Below the pieces are notes generated by a model. That model was not told where the DNA came from. It saw only the letters and a list, made by a program, of their open reading frames with translations, and did no database searches. A stretch of DNA of 64,000 nucleotides, from the NCBI GenBank assembly GCA_032821775.1, contig JAVLRN010000007.1:62001-126000 (forward strand). Direction: 5' to 3'. Shown one piece after another: positions 25,210-34,722 of the stretch. Both the position numbers and the translations under genes were made by a program. The first letter of the stretch is position 1, and each line of letters starts with the position of its first letter. Source of the DNA: Sanguinoderma infundibulare (Eukaryota > Basidiomycota > Agaricomycetes > Polyporales > Polyporaceae).

Positions 25210-26090
25210 CCTTGTTCAACTTGACTCGCTCGGAATCACGGCAAATATATGAGGGAGAGCCTTGCGAACTTGATGGCGGGAACGACTCATCATCGCGTGC
25301 TCGGTAGGTACACAACACGACGGAATGTACCCATTGAAATAGCGGACCGGCGGCATCGGCCACGGTCTCGACACGTTAAGGACTTCAACAGAGAAGAAGA
25401 GTGGTCACACACCTAAAGCACCGCAGCGTATGACCACCACCATGGCTGGTTCTTCCGTCGCTTCCGTCAGACTTTCACGCTTCACACTTCCATACCTGAC
25501 TTCCACCGCATGCGAATCGACCACATTTTCATACACGGTTCGGACCGCTCGTGTCTGGTGACAGCGCGCCCCGAGGCAGTGAAACGCTGGTCGAGCCAGA
25601 TATTGACGATTTCCAGGAGGGTTAAACGACTAAGACCGGCTTGCTGGACCGAAGCAGCTGCAGACGATGAGACGGTGATGAACGTTAGGTGAAGAGCCTT
25701 AAGAGGCTTAAGTACGACGTCGGCGTCGACTGGCGACGATTGAACAAATTCCGAATCCGCATTCGTCGTGCCACGTGGACATGCCTTAACAGTATTCATG
25801 GCAAAGACGCCGGCTGTACTAGTCCCTTCGCCAAGTCGGCGGACTCCTACAATCGTTTCGACTCTACATCTTCGGTCCTCTTCAACGGATTCCCCTCAAC
25901 CCCAATATCCAGCAGCCACCGTCTGTGCTCGTGCGATGTCGGTGAAGCCCCGCCGGCGACCCGGCGAGCAAGTCATGTCACAGAGATACAGGGCTATAGA
26001 GCAGCACTTGGCTGTGGCCGTTGGGCGAGCGTGCGGAGAAGAAGAGAGGTGACGGTGACCCTTTGGACTCGGGCGACCAACACGCCTCCA
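25210..26090. other. Gene-poor region between GH35-1 and a truncated MFS gene
   Basis: The first part is the GH35-1 promoter. An open frame at 25482-25799 (-) has no recognisable motif. I see no other gene. Confidence 0.4.
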
Positions 26091-26099
26091 TGACATACG

Positions 26100-26715
26100 A
26101 CCTCACGTCTTACCCGCCCCAGGCTTTCACGAACGTCCTGCAAGGTCTCCCCCACTTTCCTGTTTCCCTATACATTGCGGTGTTCACCCGAGCGCTGTCC
26201 AATCAATTCACGGCGACGGTCGTCCTTTCCTCATTCAACATGTCCGCCTTCATAGGCCAGATTATCCTCGGACACCTCAGTGACCGCTTTCCCTACCCGT
26301 ACGTCATGGCGGTCGGCGCCGTTGTCAGCGAGATCGCAGCGGTTGTCCTGTGGGGCTTGGCAGACAGCACGATCTACCTGTACTTCTTCGCGATCATCTT
26401 TGGAAGCCTGGTACGTCCGATCTCCTGGGGGTAATCTCAGCGTAATGCTAACACTACCCGACGCCTGTCACTGACGTTTAGAGCGGCGGGTCCATGTCAA
26501 CGTTGGCGAACGCATCGTATGAATGCGTCCGACACTCACCCGAGTACTGCGGCGTAGTGTACTACGGCCTGTCCGCGGCCCAGAGCGTCTCTGCGATGGT
26601 GGGCCCGATCCTCTCCGGCCTCTTGTTGGAAGCCGGGATAGGCGCGTCACTGGGAGTCGGGGCGAGTGCATTGTTCTCATTCGCACGATACTGTCCTTAC
26701 GGTTGCGCCCTCTGA
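26100..26715 (+). pseudogene. 3' half of an MFS transporter gene, truncated at both ends
   Basis: An exon starting after the acceptor at about 26131 encodes 'AFTNVLQGLPHFPVSLYI', 'ALSNQFTATVV', 'GQIILGHLSDRFPYPY' and 'LADSTIYLYFFAIIFGSL'. After an intron near 26411-26481 it continues 'SGGSMSTLANASYECVRHSP' and 'GPILSGLLLEAGIGASLG'. This matches the second half of the complete MFS gene at 46759-48621; the first six membrane segments have no coding sequence here. From about 26665 the coding similarity ends abruptly and the DNA instead matches the 5' flank shared by the other MFS family (for example around 58745-58800). It is a fusion scar of two duplicated segments, not a functional gene. Confidence 0.7.
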
Positions 26716-27642
26716 GGGAACTGACGGTCTTGGCCATGAATCGTTTACAGGTCGTGTTGTGTTCGTCTCACTGCGTAAGGCGCGGTTGACAAAATTGAAC
26801 GTGTTGCGCGTTGTGGACGCGATCGTCGACGGGACCGCTTGAGACACAGAGAGCCGAACAACTTGGTCAATGGATCGAGGCGGATGGCGTTGGAGGTTCG
26901 GGAAGCACTGGCGGATATTGGATCATGATTCGCTCCGCCCCGTTTCTCTTCTCTTCGCTTCCCGCTTCTGTTTCGCGGCCTCGGTCTCTCGAATGTTTCC
27001 TCTCTCCTGTGGGTATCCATTCAAGACCCTGAGGTTCAGATAGCTGTATGCGTGCGACGTGGAGGCTGCGGCCGCGGACACAGCCGACGCGACCGTCCCC
27101 TGCTGCTGGGGATTCGGGGAGGGCACGTCAGTAGGCGGCGCGTCGTGCTCGTGTCGCGCCGAGCAATTACCTTCACACATGACGAGTGCGACGCTTGGGA
27201 GAACGACGATCGGTGTGGAGGTTCGTCGATGGCGATCCCAGCCACGAGTACGGCTCGAGGAATTGCTATATGTATGCGGGGCCTCGGACGCCCTGGAAGC
27301 AAGTTCTTCTCCCCTCCTCTCAGTCTGTCCCTCTGCGTCTGTCGAGTCCGGCGAGTTCCTGCGAGTGGTTCCGTCGTGTCAGTCGCGTACGCGCGTGTGT
27401 TTTCCATTCCGGCGAGCTTCTCTGCTGTCTATTGATTTCTGTCTACGATCCGACTCGCTCCTCCGTCTCTCCTCTCTCCCTCTCGTCGATTCCTCCCCCA
27501 CCATTCGACAGCGGCGTCCAACGGCCACCGAGGTGACCTGGAGCTTCCACCCACTTATCTTGTTCCACAGAGTCCTTCAGCGCTCCATCGTACTCCTCAC
27601 TCCTCACCCACCGACTAGTCGACGACCCTCAGACACCCACTC
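26716..27642. promoter_or_regulatory. 5' flank of MFS-1, shared in inverted orientation with MFS-3
   Basis: No gene. This segment is recognisably similar to the reverse complement of about 57837-58560, the 5' flank of MFS-3, including CT-rich tracts such as CTCTTCGCTTCCCGCTTCTG. The promoters of the two paralogs were therefore copied along with the genes. A pyrimidine-rich tract just before the ATG is typical of fungal promoters. Confidence 0.55.
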
Positions 27643-29270
27643 ATGGCGACATATCGTGGCGACAATGCAGAGGCAGGCTCGCCTTTGGACGCGAAGGAGA
27701 TGCCCACCTCCGTATCGAGGGTCGACGTCGAGCAACAGCCCGAAACCCACGCCGTCACGGACGGCGGCTTGAGGCCCTGGCTTACTGTCTTCGGAGCAGT
27801 CCTCATACTGTTCGCTCAAGGACTGTTTATGTCATTTGGTGTCTTCGAGATCTACTACACCCAACATCAGCTCCGCCGCCTCTCCCCCTCCACCATCTCC
27901 TGGATTGGCACATTATGCTCTTGGACAGTGTTATTCTCCGTACGTCTCTCTCGCGACCCCTCACTTTCATCATCTTCCCATGTAGCTAACACATATACTC
28001 CGTTCAAAGGGGGTTTTTTGGGGCCGCGTCTTCGACATGTGCGGTCCACGCATTTTGTTGATCACCGGGTCCGCTTTGGCCGTCCTCTACACCATGCTCA
28101 TTAGCGTATGCACGCAGTTCTACCATTTCCTCCTCGTCCAGGGCCTGCTCGAGGGATTGGTCGATGGGATGATGTAAGTTTTCATCATCCTGGACGCGCT
28201 TATAGTCATTTCAATTCACGCTCGCGGTCCCTTCGCTTCAGATTCATTTCGGTCGATGCATCCCTCTCTATGCGTTTCACCAAACGCCGCGCGACCGTTA
28301 TGGGAGCCGGCATGACAAGTACAGGCTTAGGTGAGTACTCTCCATTACGTCTTCGTTCTGCCCTGTTCTCAACGCGATGCCTCGAGGCGGCGTGATCTTC
28401 CCAATCGTGGCCCGCGAACTGTTTCCTCGCATCGGATTCGCGTGGACGCTCCGGGGTGTGGGATTCTTCAAGCTCGTGCTCTTCATCATCGGGATCATTG
28501 CCATGACGAGCGCAGGTGGGCGAGGGAGAGCGACGCGTGCCGTGTCTCCTCTCCCATCCCCCATGAAGAGCCTGCGCGATGCTCCATTCGTGTTGTTCCT
28601 GGCAGGCGCATTCCTGATCGACTTCGGTAAGCAAGCGCACATTCTTCATCACCGGAAGCCTAATCACCAAACTGATACGCTTCTCGTCTAAGGTATATAC
28701 ATCCCACCCACGTACCTTGCAAACTACGCCGTCTCTAGGGGCATCCCATCCTCGACCGCACTCTACGTCATTTCTGCGTACGGCGGCAGCAGCATCGTCG
28801 GCTACATGGTTGGGGCTCTGGTCGCTGACGTCGTGGGTCGCTTCAACACGGCAGTCCCAGCTGCTTTTCTCGCGGGCCTCCTCGTGCTCGTGTTCTGGAC
28901 GTTCGCTAAGAGCTTCGTGCCCCTCGTCGTCTTTGCGGTGATGTACGGCTTGTTCTCTAGCGCGTACAGCTGTGTCCGCATGGCGTGCGTCGCGCAAATC
29001 TCGGACTTGAAGGAGGCGGGGATGAGGATCGGTATGCTCCTCAGCACCGTATCATTTGCGTGAGTCTCAATGGGTTCTTTGCGTAACTTAACCTGACAGC
29101 AACATCACAGGGTATTGACCGGGGGTCCGGCAGGAGGCGCGGTGTTGAAGGCGCACGGCGGGGACTACACGGGCATGATCGCCCTATCTGGCACAGTGAT
29201 CATTGCCGGGTCGCTGCTCCTCCTCCTTTCGAAGTATAAAGTCAATAATAACCTACTCGCGCACGTGTAG
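27643..29270 (+). CDS. MFS transporter, monocarboxylate-permease-like (MFS-1)
   Basis: Major facilitator permease in the plasma membrane, of the fungal monocarboxylate-transporter-like type; the cargo is unknown. ATG 27643; a short acidic N-terminus precedes 'VTDGGLRPWLTVFGAVLILFAQG'. 'SFGVFEIYYTQHQL' and 'LSPSTISWIGT' are the usual TM1-TM2 signature of this group. Exon 1 ends at 27939 and exon 2 starts at 28010 with 'GVFWGRVFD'. Later exons carry 'MRFTKRRATVMG', 'GGVIFPIVA', 'IGFAWTLRG', 'SLRDAPFVLFLAGAFL', 'PPTYLANYAVS', 'ADVVGRFNTAVPAAF' and 'KEAGMRIGMLLSTVSFA', ending 'NNLLAHV'. About 12 membrane segments are expected. No frameshift was seen when introns are removed. Three paralogs lie at 51.8, 56.2 and 61.0 kb in the opposite orientation. 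Confidence 0.85.
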
Positions 29271-29802
29271 GCAGGTAACTACCCTTGAACCTGTTCTTAG
29301 ATGCCTACGATCGCGAAACACACCTCATAAATTTTGCTTGCGACCGAATGTGGACCGGTCTGTGTGGCCTTCGAGCTCCTTGATGCCGCGTAAAATTAGT
29401 GCTCCATCCTTTTCACGCACGCGGCCAACGAGATGCAGGCCGACGGTACCACCGTCCTCATCAGTGACCACTGACGATACTCGATCTCGACGGCATATGA
29501 GACGTCGGGAGTTCCGTTGTCCAATTCTGACCTCCATTGTCCCATTATCACAGTCGTCGTTGCGCTTTGTGCGACCAAAAACATTGCAGGCGCGCTTCTC
29601 CCTTCGATCGAAACGAGTTCGATTGAGTTGCCTCGGAGGCCCGATTCTCTCCAGTATGTCCTATTTCCTACTTCAACGGAGTGCATATTGATTGTCGCTA
29701 ACACGAATCCCATTGCCATCCGTCTGGCGACAGATAGAGACTCCCGGAAAATAGCTGTAGCTAAGAGTTATATGTGCGTTCGTCGTTTCGTACACGATGC
29801 GT
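29271..29802. repeat. Segment between MFS-1 and F-box 3' ends, duplicated in inverted form at 51.23-51.82 kb
   Basis: No gene lies here. Sequence from 29271 into the F-box 3' end (about 29880) matches the reverse complement of about 51230-51825, with scattered substitutions. For example the short runs RRPDSLQYVL and SSNDPKCSCDC can be read on both copies in the same shadow frame. It marks one of the duplicated block arms. Confidence 0.75.
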
Positions 29803-31604
29803 CTAGTAATGATCCCAAATGTTCGTGTGACTGTACGTCTCTCTGTCCCGGCCACGCCGAAACCCGGCGAGGATAGTCGTGCGATCAAGCCGTTCCACCG
29901 GAAACTCGACGGACGTCGAGTCGTCGTCGCTGCCCTCTTCCTCGTCGCTGGTCCATTCGCCGCATGAAGATGTCCCGTCGCTGAGAGCGTCCCACTGCTC
30001 TGTCTCCCCACCATTCCGCTGGCACTCCGCATCTTGCATTCTGCACAACTTGTCCATCTGGCCCTCGTACACCGCCGGCCAGCGCTCCTCGTCGATGTCC
30101 CGCCCGCGGTACGAGATCTCACCGAGGTCCTGCGGGATAAGCGCTGCTGCCGTCTGCGCGACCCATCCCTGCGGAAAGCGGTGGTAGAGCACTTCGGTTG
30201 AATCCTGTGGGAGCAGGTCGGGGTGGCAGATCCAAGGCCAATCCGGATGCTTCACATCGGACTTGAAGTCGACTGCGTACGATTTGCTCTGTTCGCTGGT
30301 TAAGATTAGCCGCACGGTACGGAGAGAGGGAACGGTGCTCTCAGGGTTGAGTGCGAACATGCGGCAGTCCTCCGGAGCGAGCCTCCGTGGCCCTGATGAT
30401 ACGTCCCTGTGACATGTCCAGAGATCCAGGTGCAGTAGAGTAGGGGAGTTGACGAGGAAGGGAAATGAACCGAGGCCGGAAAGCCTGGGAATGATGAGGT
30501 GCTCCAGAGAGGGACAGATGGAGCAGAGGGTTGAAGTGGCTTCGAGAGTTGGCACGTAATCTGTAGGTTGCAAGAATGCGTCCTCTATGGGGTAGAGATG
30601 GAGGTAGCGTAAACGGACGCCAAAGCGCTCCAGGAAACGTTGGGGCCATCCGTCATAGTCCAGGAGAGTGAGGTGGGTAAGTTGCAGGAGCTCCCAGTGT
30701 GAGCACATGTACTCGTCCACGAGCAGGCCATTTGCATAAACCCACAGGCGAGTCAGAAAAGGTAGGGAAACCACCGACAAGTTCATGACCTCCTCGGAGT
30801 GGTCGGTTGGCAAGCCGACAGCGAGAGACTCCAACACCGGGAGTGAGGAAAGGAGTCTGTGGATTGCCCGCACTGGCAGTAGGACGCCGTCTTGCATCAT
30901 GACAATGTCGAGAGAACGCAAACTTGGCGCAACAATTTGAAGGGGAGAATCCAGAACAGTGGATGGTGTCATGACGAACCACACGGGATTGAAGAATCCC
31001 TCGCATTCGTCATCCGGAGCGCACTGCATGTAAACGTTGTAGTGAAGGCGATAAGAGAAGGACCGGAGGACGGTGCATTGGCCAAAAATGAACTTGAGAT
31101 CTTCACGGATGACATCGGAGTACGGTGCTCTAACGACGCAAGAGTCCCACCGAATGCTCTTGATCTGCTTTCCAAGACTCAGACCGAGGCGACTAGTACG
31201 GAGGGTCTGCGCTAATGCGGAGACCTGGCCCATGCGCCGGAGCACAATGTCGCTGTAAAGCACGGACATGCCTGGCCAAAATGATGCCCGGCATATGAGT
31301 GGTAACGCCTTCTTAGTTCTAAGCACTTGAAACCATGGGTTGTGAGCGCCTGGTTGAATGGACGGATCGAACTGATATGTTGGCTCGGCGGTCGCCGCGC
31401 AGGAGAAGATTTGGTGGAGAAGTTCAGTTGGAAGGGTTGCGAATGTTGGCAGCTTCTTACCGCTGGCGTTTACAAGGCCTAATTGCTATCATGGATAGCG
31501 ATTTCAGCTACGTCTAGACCGTGGGGGAGTGGTACTGCTTCCTAACCACGTACCTTAACCTGACGTAACAACTTCGCACCATCATCTAGACCTCCCTGGA
31601 GCAT
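29803..31604 (-). CDS. F-box protein with leucine-rich-repeat-like region
   Basis: Probable substrate adaptor of an SCF ubiquitin ligase. The long frame ending at 29803 has no ATG at its open 5' end. I propose ATG 31604, exon 1 of 51 nt (31554-31604, 'MLQGGLDDGAKLLRQVK') and an intron at 31486-31553 leading to 'QLGLVNASGKK' and the F-box core 'LPTELLHQIFSCA'. This gives about 577 residues. The middle alternates Leu-rich stretches ('LPVLESLAVGL', 'LTHLTLLDYDGW', 'LRYLHLYP', 'SLEHLIIPRLSGL') as in F-box/LRR proteins. Before the end is an acidic tract (SDEEEGSDDDS), then a conserved tail 'RDRETYSHTNIWDHY'. A broken paralog at 49.56-51.30 kb keeps this tail almost unchanged. The start model is inferred; the rest is one uninterrupted exon. 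Confidence 0.75.
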
Positions 31605-31764
31605 GTTGGTAGTGGCTGGTGGAACACCATCCTGTTGACACATCCAGTCGAGAGTGCCATATCCTGTTTTAAGGACAATAACCATGGGGAAGATGAAGGT
31701 GAGAGGCAAGTTGTCCTTGCCACCAACTCGAACAAATTTAAAGCGCTCAAGGCGGCTGTTGCCG

Positions 31765-31890
31765 GATAGGTGACCAGCCGTTCGGAGCCCGAATCGGATG
31801 CGAAAAAAAGGGAGTTACCGGGCTCCTGAACTCGGATACCCCCGGTTTTTCGTATCCGCTCCAAGCTCCGAACGTTTGGTCACGAGACTA
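31765..31890. repeat. Imperfect long inverted repeat (palindrome)
   Basis: Left arm CGTTCGGAGC...CGGATGCGAAAAA (from 31779) pairs with the reverse complement of the right arm TTTTTCGTATCCG...GCTCCGAACG (to 31874). The match extends outwards through GGTGACCA/TGGTCAC. Inside it a second hairpin, CGGATAC...GTATCCG, forms. It lies in the region upstream of the F-box start. It could be a small foldback element. Confidence 0.6.
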
Positions 31891-32111
31891 GGCCGTTTCG
31901 GGTATCCAAGCGTTTTCGAAATGACAGGCAAGGTGACCACCTTCGTTCAAGTCGATTAGCTCCCCGACGTCAACGGGAGCGCTATCTGGTAGTCCAAAGA
32001 CACCCCAATGCACCACCAGCACGGTCGCCGCGGCGCCCACTCAAGCGTCTCGCTGCTGGGCCCCATCGACGTCGACCAGCTAATTGACCTGGACGTATTT
32101 CTTTCGACAGA

Positions 32112-32133
32112 GCCTATCGATTTGAAAACAGGT
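32112..32133. repeat. Remnant of a MITE terminal repeat
   Basis: CCTATCGATTTGAAAACAGG closely resembles the right end (CTATCGATATGAAAACAGCTG) of the MITE at 38503-38754. No partner end was identified nearby, so only a remnant is claimed. Confidence 0.4.
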
Positions 32134-32635
32134 GTACGTTAACCGGTCAGTAACATTCAGCAATGACACATACCGCATACCGCATTCAATCTCTCTGCAG
32201 CAATAGTCTTCCCGCGCGCCCTCCAACTAATCAAATCGCGCCGTGACGCATTCGCGACGGATCGACCGCACTGTGTAATAACTCCAAGCTCCGACTGATA
32301 ATTCATCGACATCTGAATCTACTAAGATCTAACAAAGCTGGTCCCATTACAAACTCCTGAAACTAGATCCTGGAACGAGACGTGTGGCACCGTGCAGGCG
32401 AGGTGCAGGCCCTCAGACCGGCATCATCAAAATCGAAACCTAGCTGCGCAAAACGACTTTGAGATTTGTCAAGACGTCAGCTTTGCTCCAACTGGAGCCA
32501 GTACTGCTACGTGTGCTGCAAGCCCGTTTTAGTAGACACACAGCATCCGCATCGCCGTTCGCCCGCCGTGAGACAACTGGGAGAGGACCAGTCTGTAGAA
32601 CGTTGAACAAAGCGTAGGAATGGCGGTATAGTGCA

Positions 32636-34054
32636 CTAGTTACGCGTCCCCGATTTCAAGAACGCTTCGGAGAAAGGGTACGTGGTGTAGCCCTGCTCTG
32701 CCTCTCTCGTGTACATCGTCTCTTCTTCCAGCGCATTGAGAGCGACGTCCTCTCGAAGACGGAATGGTAAGTCGGGCTTATTTGCATCGAGTCGTCAGCC
32801 GCACGCCAGCCGATCCAACTCAACAGTCGCGACTCACGTTCGAAAGGAAGGCGCGCCCGTATCCGATGATCTGGCCCGTTTCTTCGGCGACTTTGAGGCC
32901 AGACTCGCGGTCGTAACCTCCGGCCGTGATCACAGGTCGCGGGGCCCACAGCTTGAAGATGAAGTCGTTTTGCTTATACTAGGTCAGCACACGATTCGCC
33001 TCTCGTCCTCTGATTAACGTACCGATTTATCCTCAGGTCCGAGGTTATACGGAGCGTCGGGAGCAACTACGTGAAGATAGGCCAGGTTCGGATACCTCTG
33101 CTTGAACTGGTCGACGAGATATGCGAAGACCGGAATAGGGTCCTCCATCCGCAAGTCTGCTAACAATCGGTATATTACCTCCGACGATGAGGTGCGAGTA
33201 CGAACCTGCAAAAAAGCCCTGAAACCAAGGGCTCAGCCGAATCCCGGTCTTGCTCTGTCCGATCTTCGCCGCGATGGCATCTACAACCTCCAACGCAAAC
33301 CGTGTACGATTCTCGACCGACCCGCCGTACTCGTCCGTACGGTGGTTGGTCAGGTCTGAGAGGAACTGATCGACGAGGTAACCGTTTGCGCCATGTATCT
33401 CGACGCCGTCAAAACCGGCGCGATGCACGGCGTTCTCTGCGGCTTGCGCGTACCACCCGACGTATTCCTTGATCTCTGAAATGAAATTCACGTCGGCCGG
33501 GACCCAACGCCATGTCTCGAATGAATCGTACTCACCCTCCTTCGTGAGCTCTCGTGGAACGACATCCGGCGTACGGGGGTGCGGGATCGGCGACGGTGCG
33601 ACGTACGGAATGTCGCCGTCGATTTGGAACAGGCCACCGGGTCGGGCCATACGCCCAAGGGCCCATAGCTGAAGGAAGATGTGGGATCCCTGTGCATGAA
33701 CGACGTCGACGACCTCCACAAGCGCACGGTCAGCCTGCTAGTGACCTGAAGCCAAGCCGCGCGAGAACATCGAAACCATACCTTCTTCCACGCGGCGACC
33801 TGTTCGTCCGTGTAGATACCCGGTGCGTTGGACATGCCGCCCGCGTTCCGGGCAATGTAGGTCGCTTCGGTGATAAGGAGGGTGCCGGGGACGCTCGCGC
33901 GCTGCTTGTAGTATTCCACCACGAGGTCTGTGGGAACTTGCTCCCTGGTCGCACGGAACCGTGTGAGGGGAGCGAGCACCACTCTATGGCCGAGTGTCAC
34001 GTCGCCGACCTGGATGGGCCGGAAAAGCGCAGGAGTGCTAGCAGAGGTTGACAT
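32636..34054 (-). CDS. Old Yellow Enzyme family NADH:flavin oxidoreductase
   Basis: FMN-dependent ene-reductase that reduces activated C=C bonds using NAD(P)H; physiological substrates are usually unknown. ATG 34054 begins 'MSTSASTPALFRPIQVGDVTLGHRVVLAPLTRFRA'. Exon 2 joins by 'ADRALVEVVDVVHAQG' and carries 'FLQLWALGR', part of the FMN site. Exon 3 has 'FDGVEIHGANGYLVDQFL', with the His/Asn pair that binds the substrate oxygen, then 'TDEYGGSVENRTRF'. Exon 4 starts 'ADLRMEDPIPVFAYL' and gives 'YLHVVAPDAPYN' and 'VITAGGYDRESG', then 'IIGYGRAFLSN'. The last exon ends 'LKSGTRN' at 32636. Length and order fit the fungal OYE family and no break was seen. It is cytosolic by lack of a signal peptide. 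Confidence 0.9.
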
Positions 34055-34722
34055 CGATAGGCTTTGTCGGCGCTGAAAGTTGGTTAGCTCTGGATGTTCA
34101 GAATAAAGCTGCAGTTCGCACCGTCGGGTTTTATACGCCTTTCCTGAGTCGCTGACTAAAGTCTATGGCGCGATTGATGGTAGATGACAGAATCAGACAT
34201 CTACGGGGAAGACAAATGCTGCGATTATAGCAGATAGTGGTAGTCGCCTGGCTACGCATCTTCAGTAGACCGATCTCGTCGGTGTTACTGATTACTGAGA
34301 CCGAGGTAGCCCGGCCAAATCGGTTTTATGCATTTGAGGGCGACAAGAAGGCCGTGACCTCTGCTGTGATATCGGGTCCTCCCGTGCTCGCTGCCTACCA
34401 TGGCACAATCGCAAGCTTGAGGCACGGAGACAACACGAAGACCCGAGGCCGAGGTAAGTCTGACAAATCTGGTGAACAGCTGATGAAGAAGATTACAGAG
34501 TACACTCACCAGTCCAGTTGAAATCTCAGCGAACAAACAACGATGGATACGCACCCGCGGGGGCAAGAGGGAGAACGCGCCAACGCTACCGCTGAAGGTT
34601 GCATATTGTCATGTCAGATCGGTAACATACATCGCAACAAAACGCCGTCTCATGCGGAGTGGTACAACGTCAATATCCGCAAAGTCCAAACCTCAGACAG
34701 TCAACGGTTTACACCAACCCCA
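34055..34722. other. Intergenic region: OYE promoter and GH35-2 3' flank
   Basis: No gene is supported in this stretch; it contains a good TATA element for the OYE gene and otherwise no clear feature. Confidence 0.5.
34129..34135 (-). promoter_or_regulatory. TATA box of the OYE gene
   Basis: The minus strand reads TATAAAA about 75 nt upstream of the OYE ATG, a near-perfect TATA consensus at an appropriate distance. Confidence 0.5.

Larger units (their letters stand above)
31605..32635. other. Intergenic region between OYE and F-box genes, with repeats
   Basis: No gene is supported. It contains a long imperfect palindrome around 31765-31890 and a remnant of a MITE end near 32112-32133. The frame 31586-31864 (-) runs across the palindrome and has no recognisable motif. 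Confidence 0.45.
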
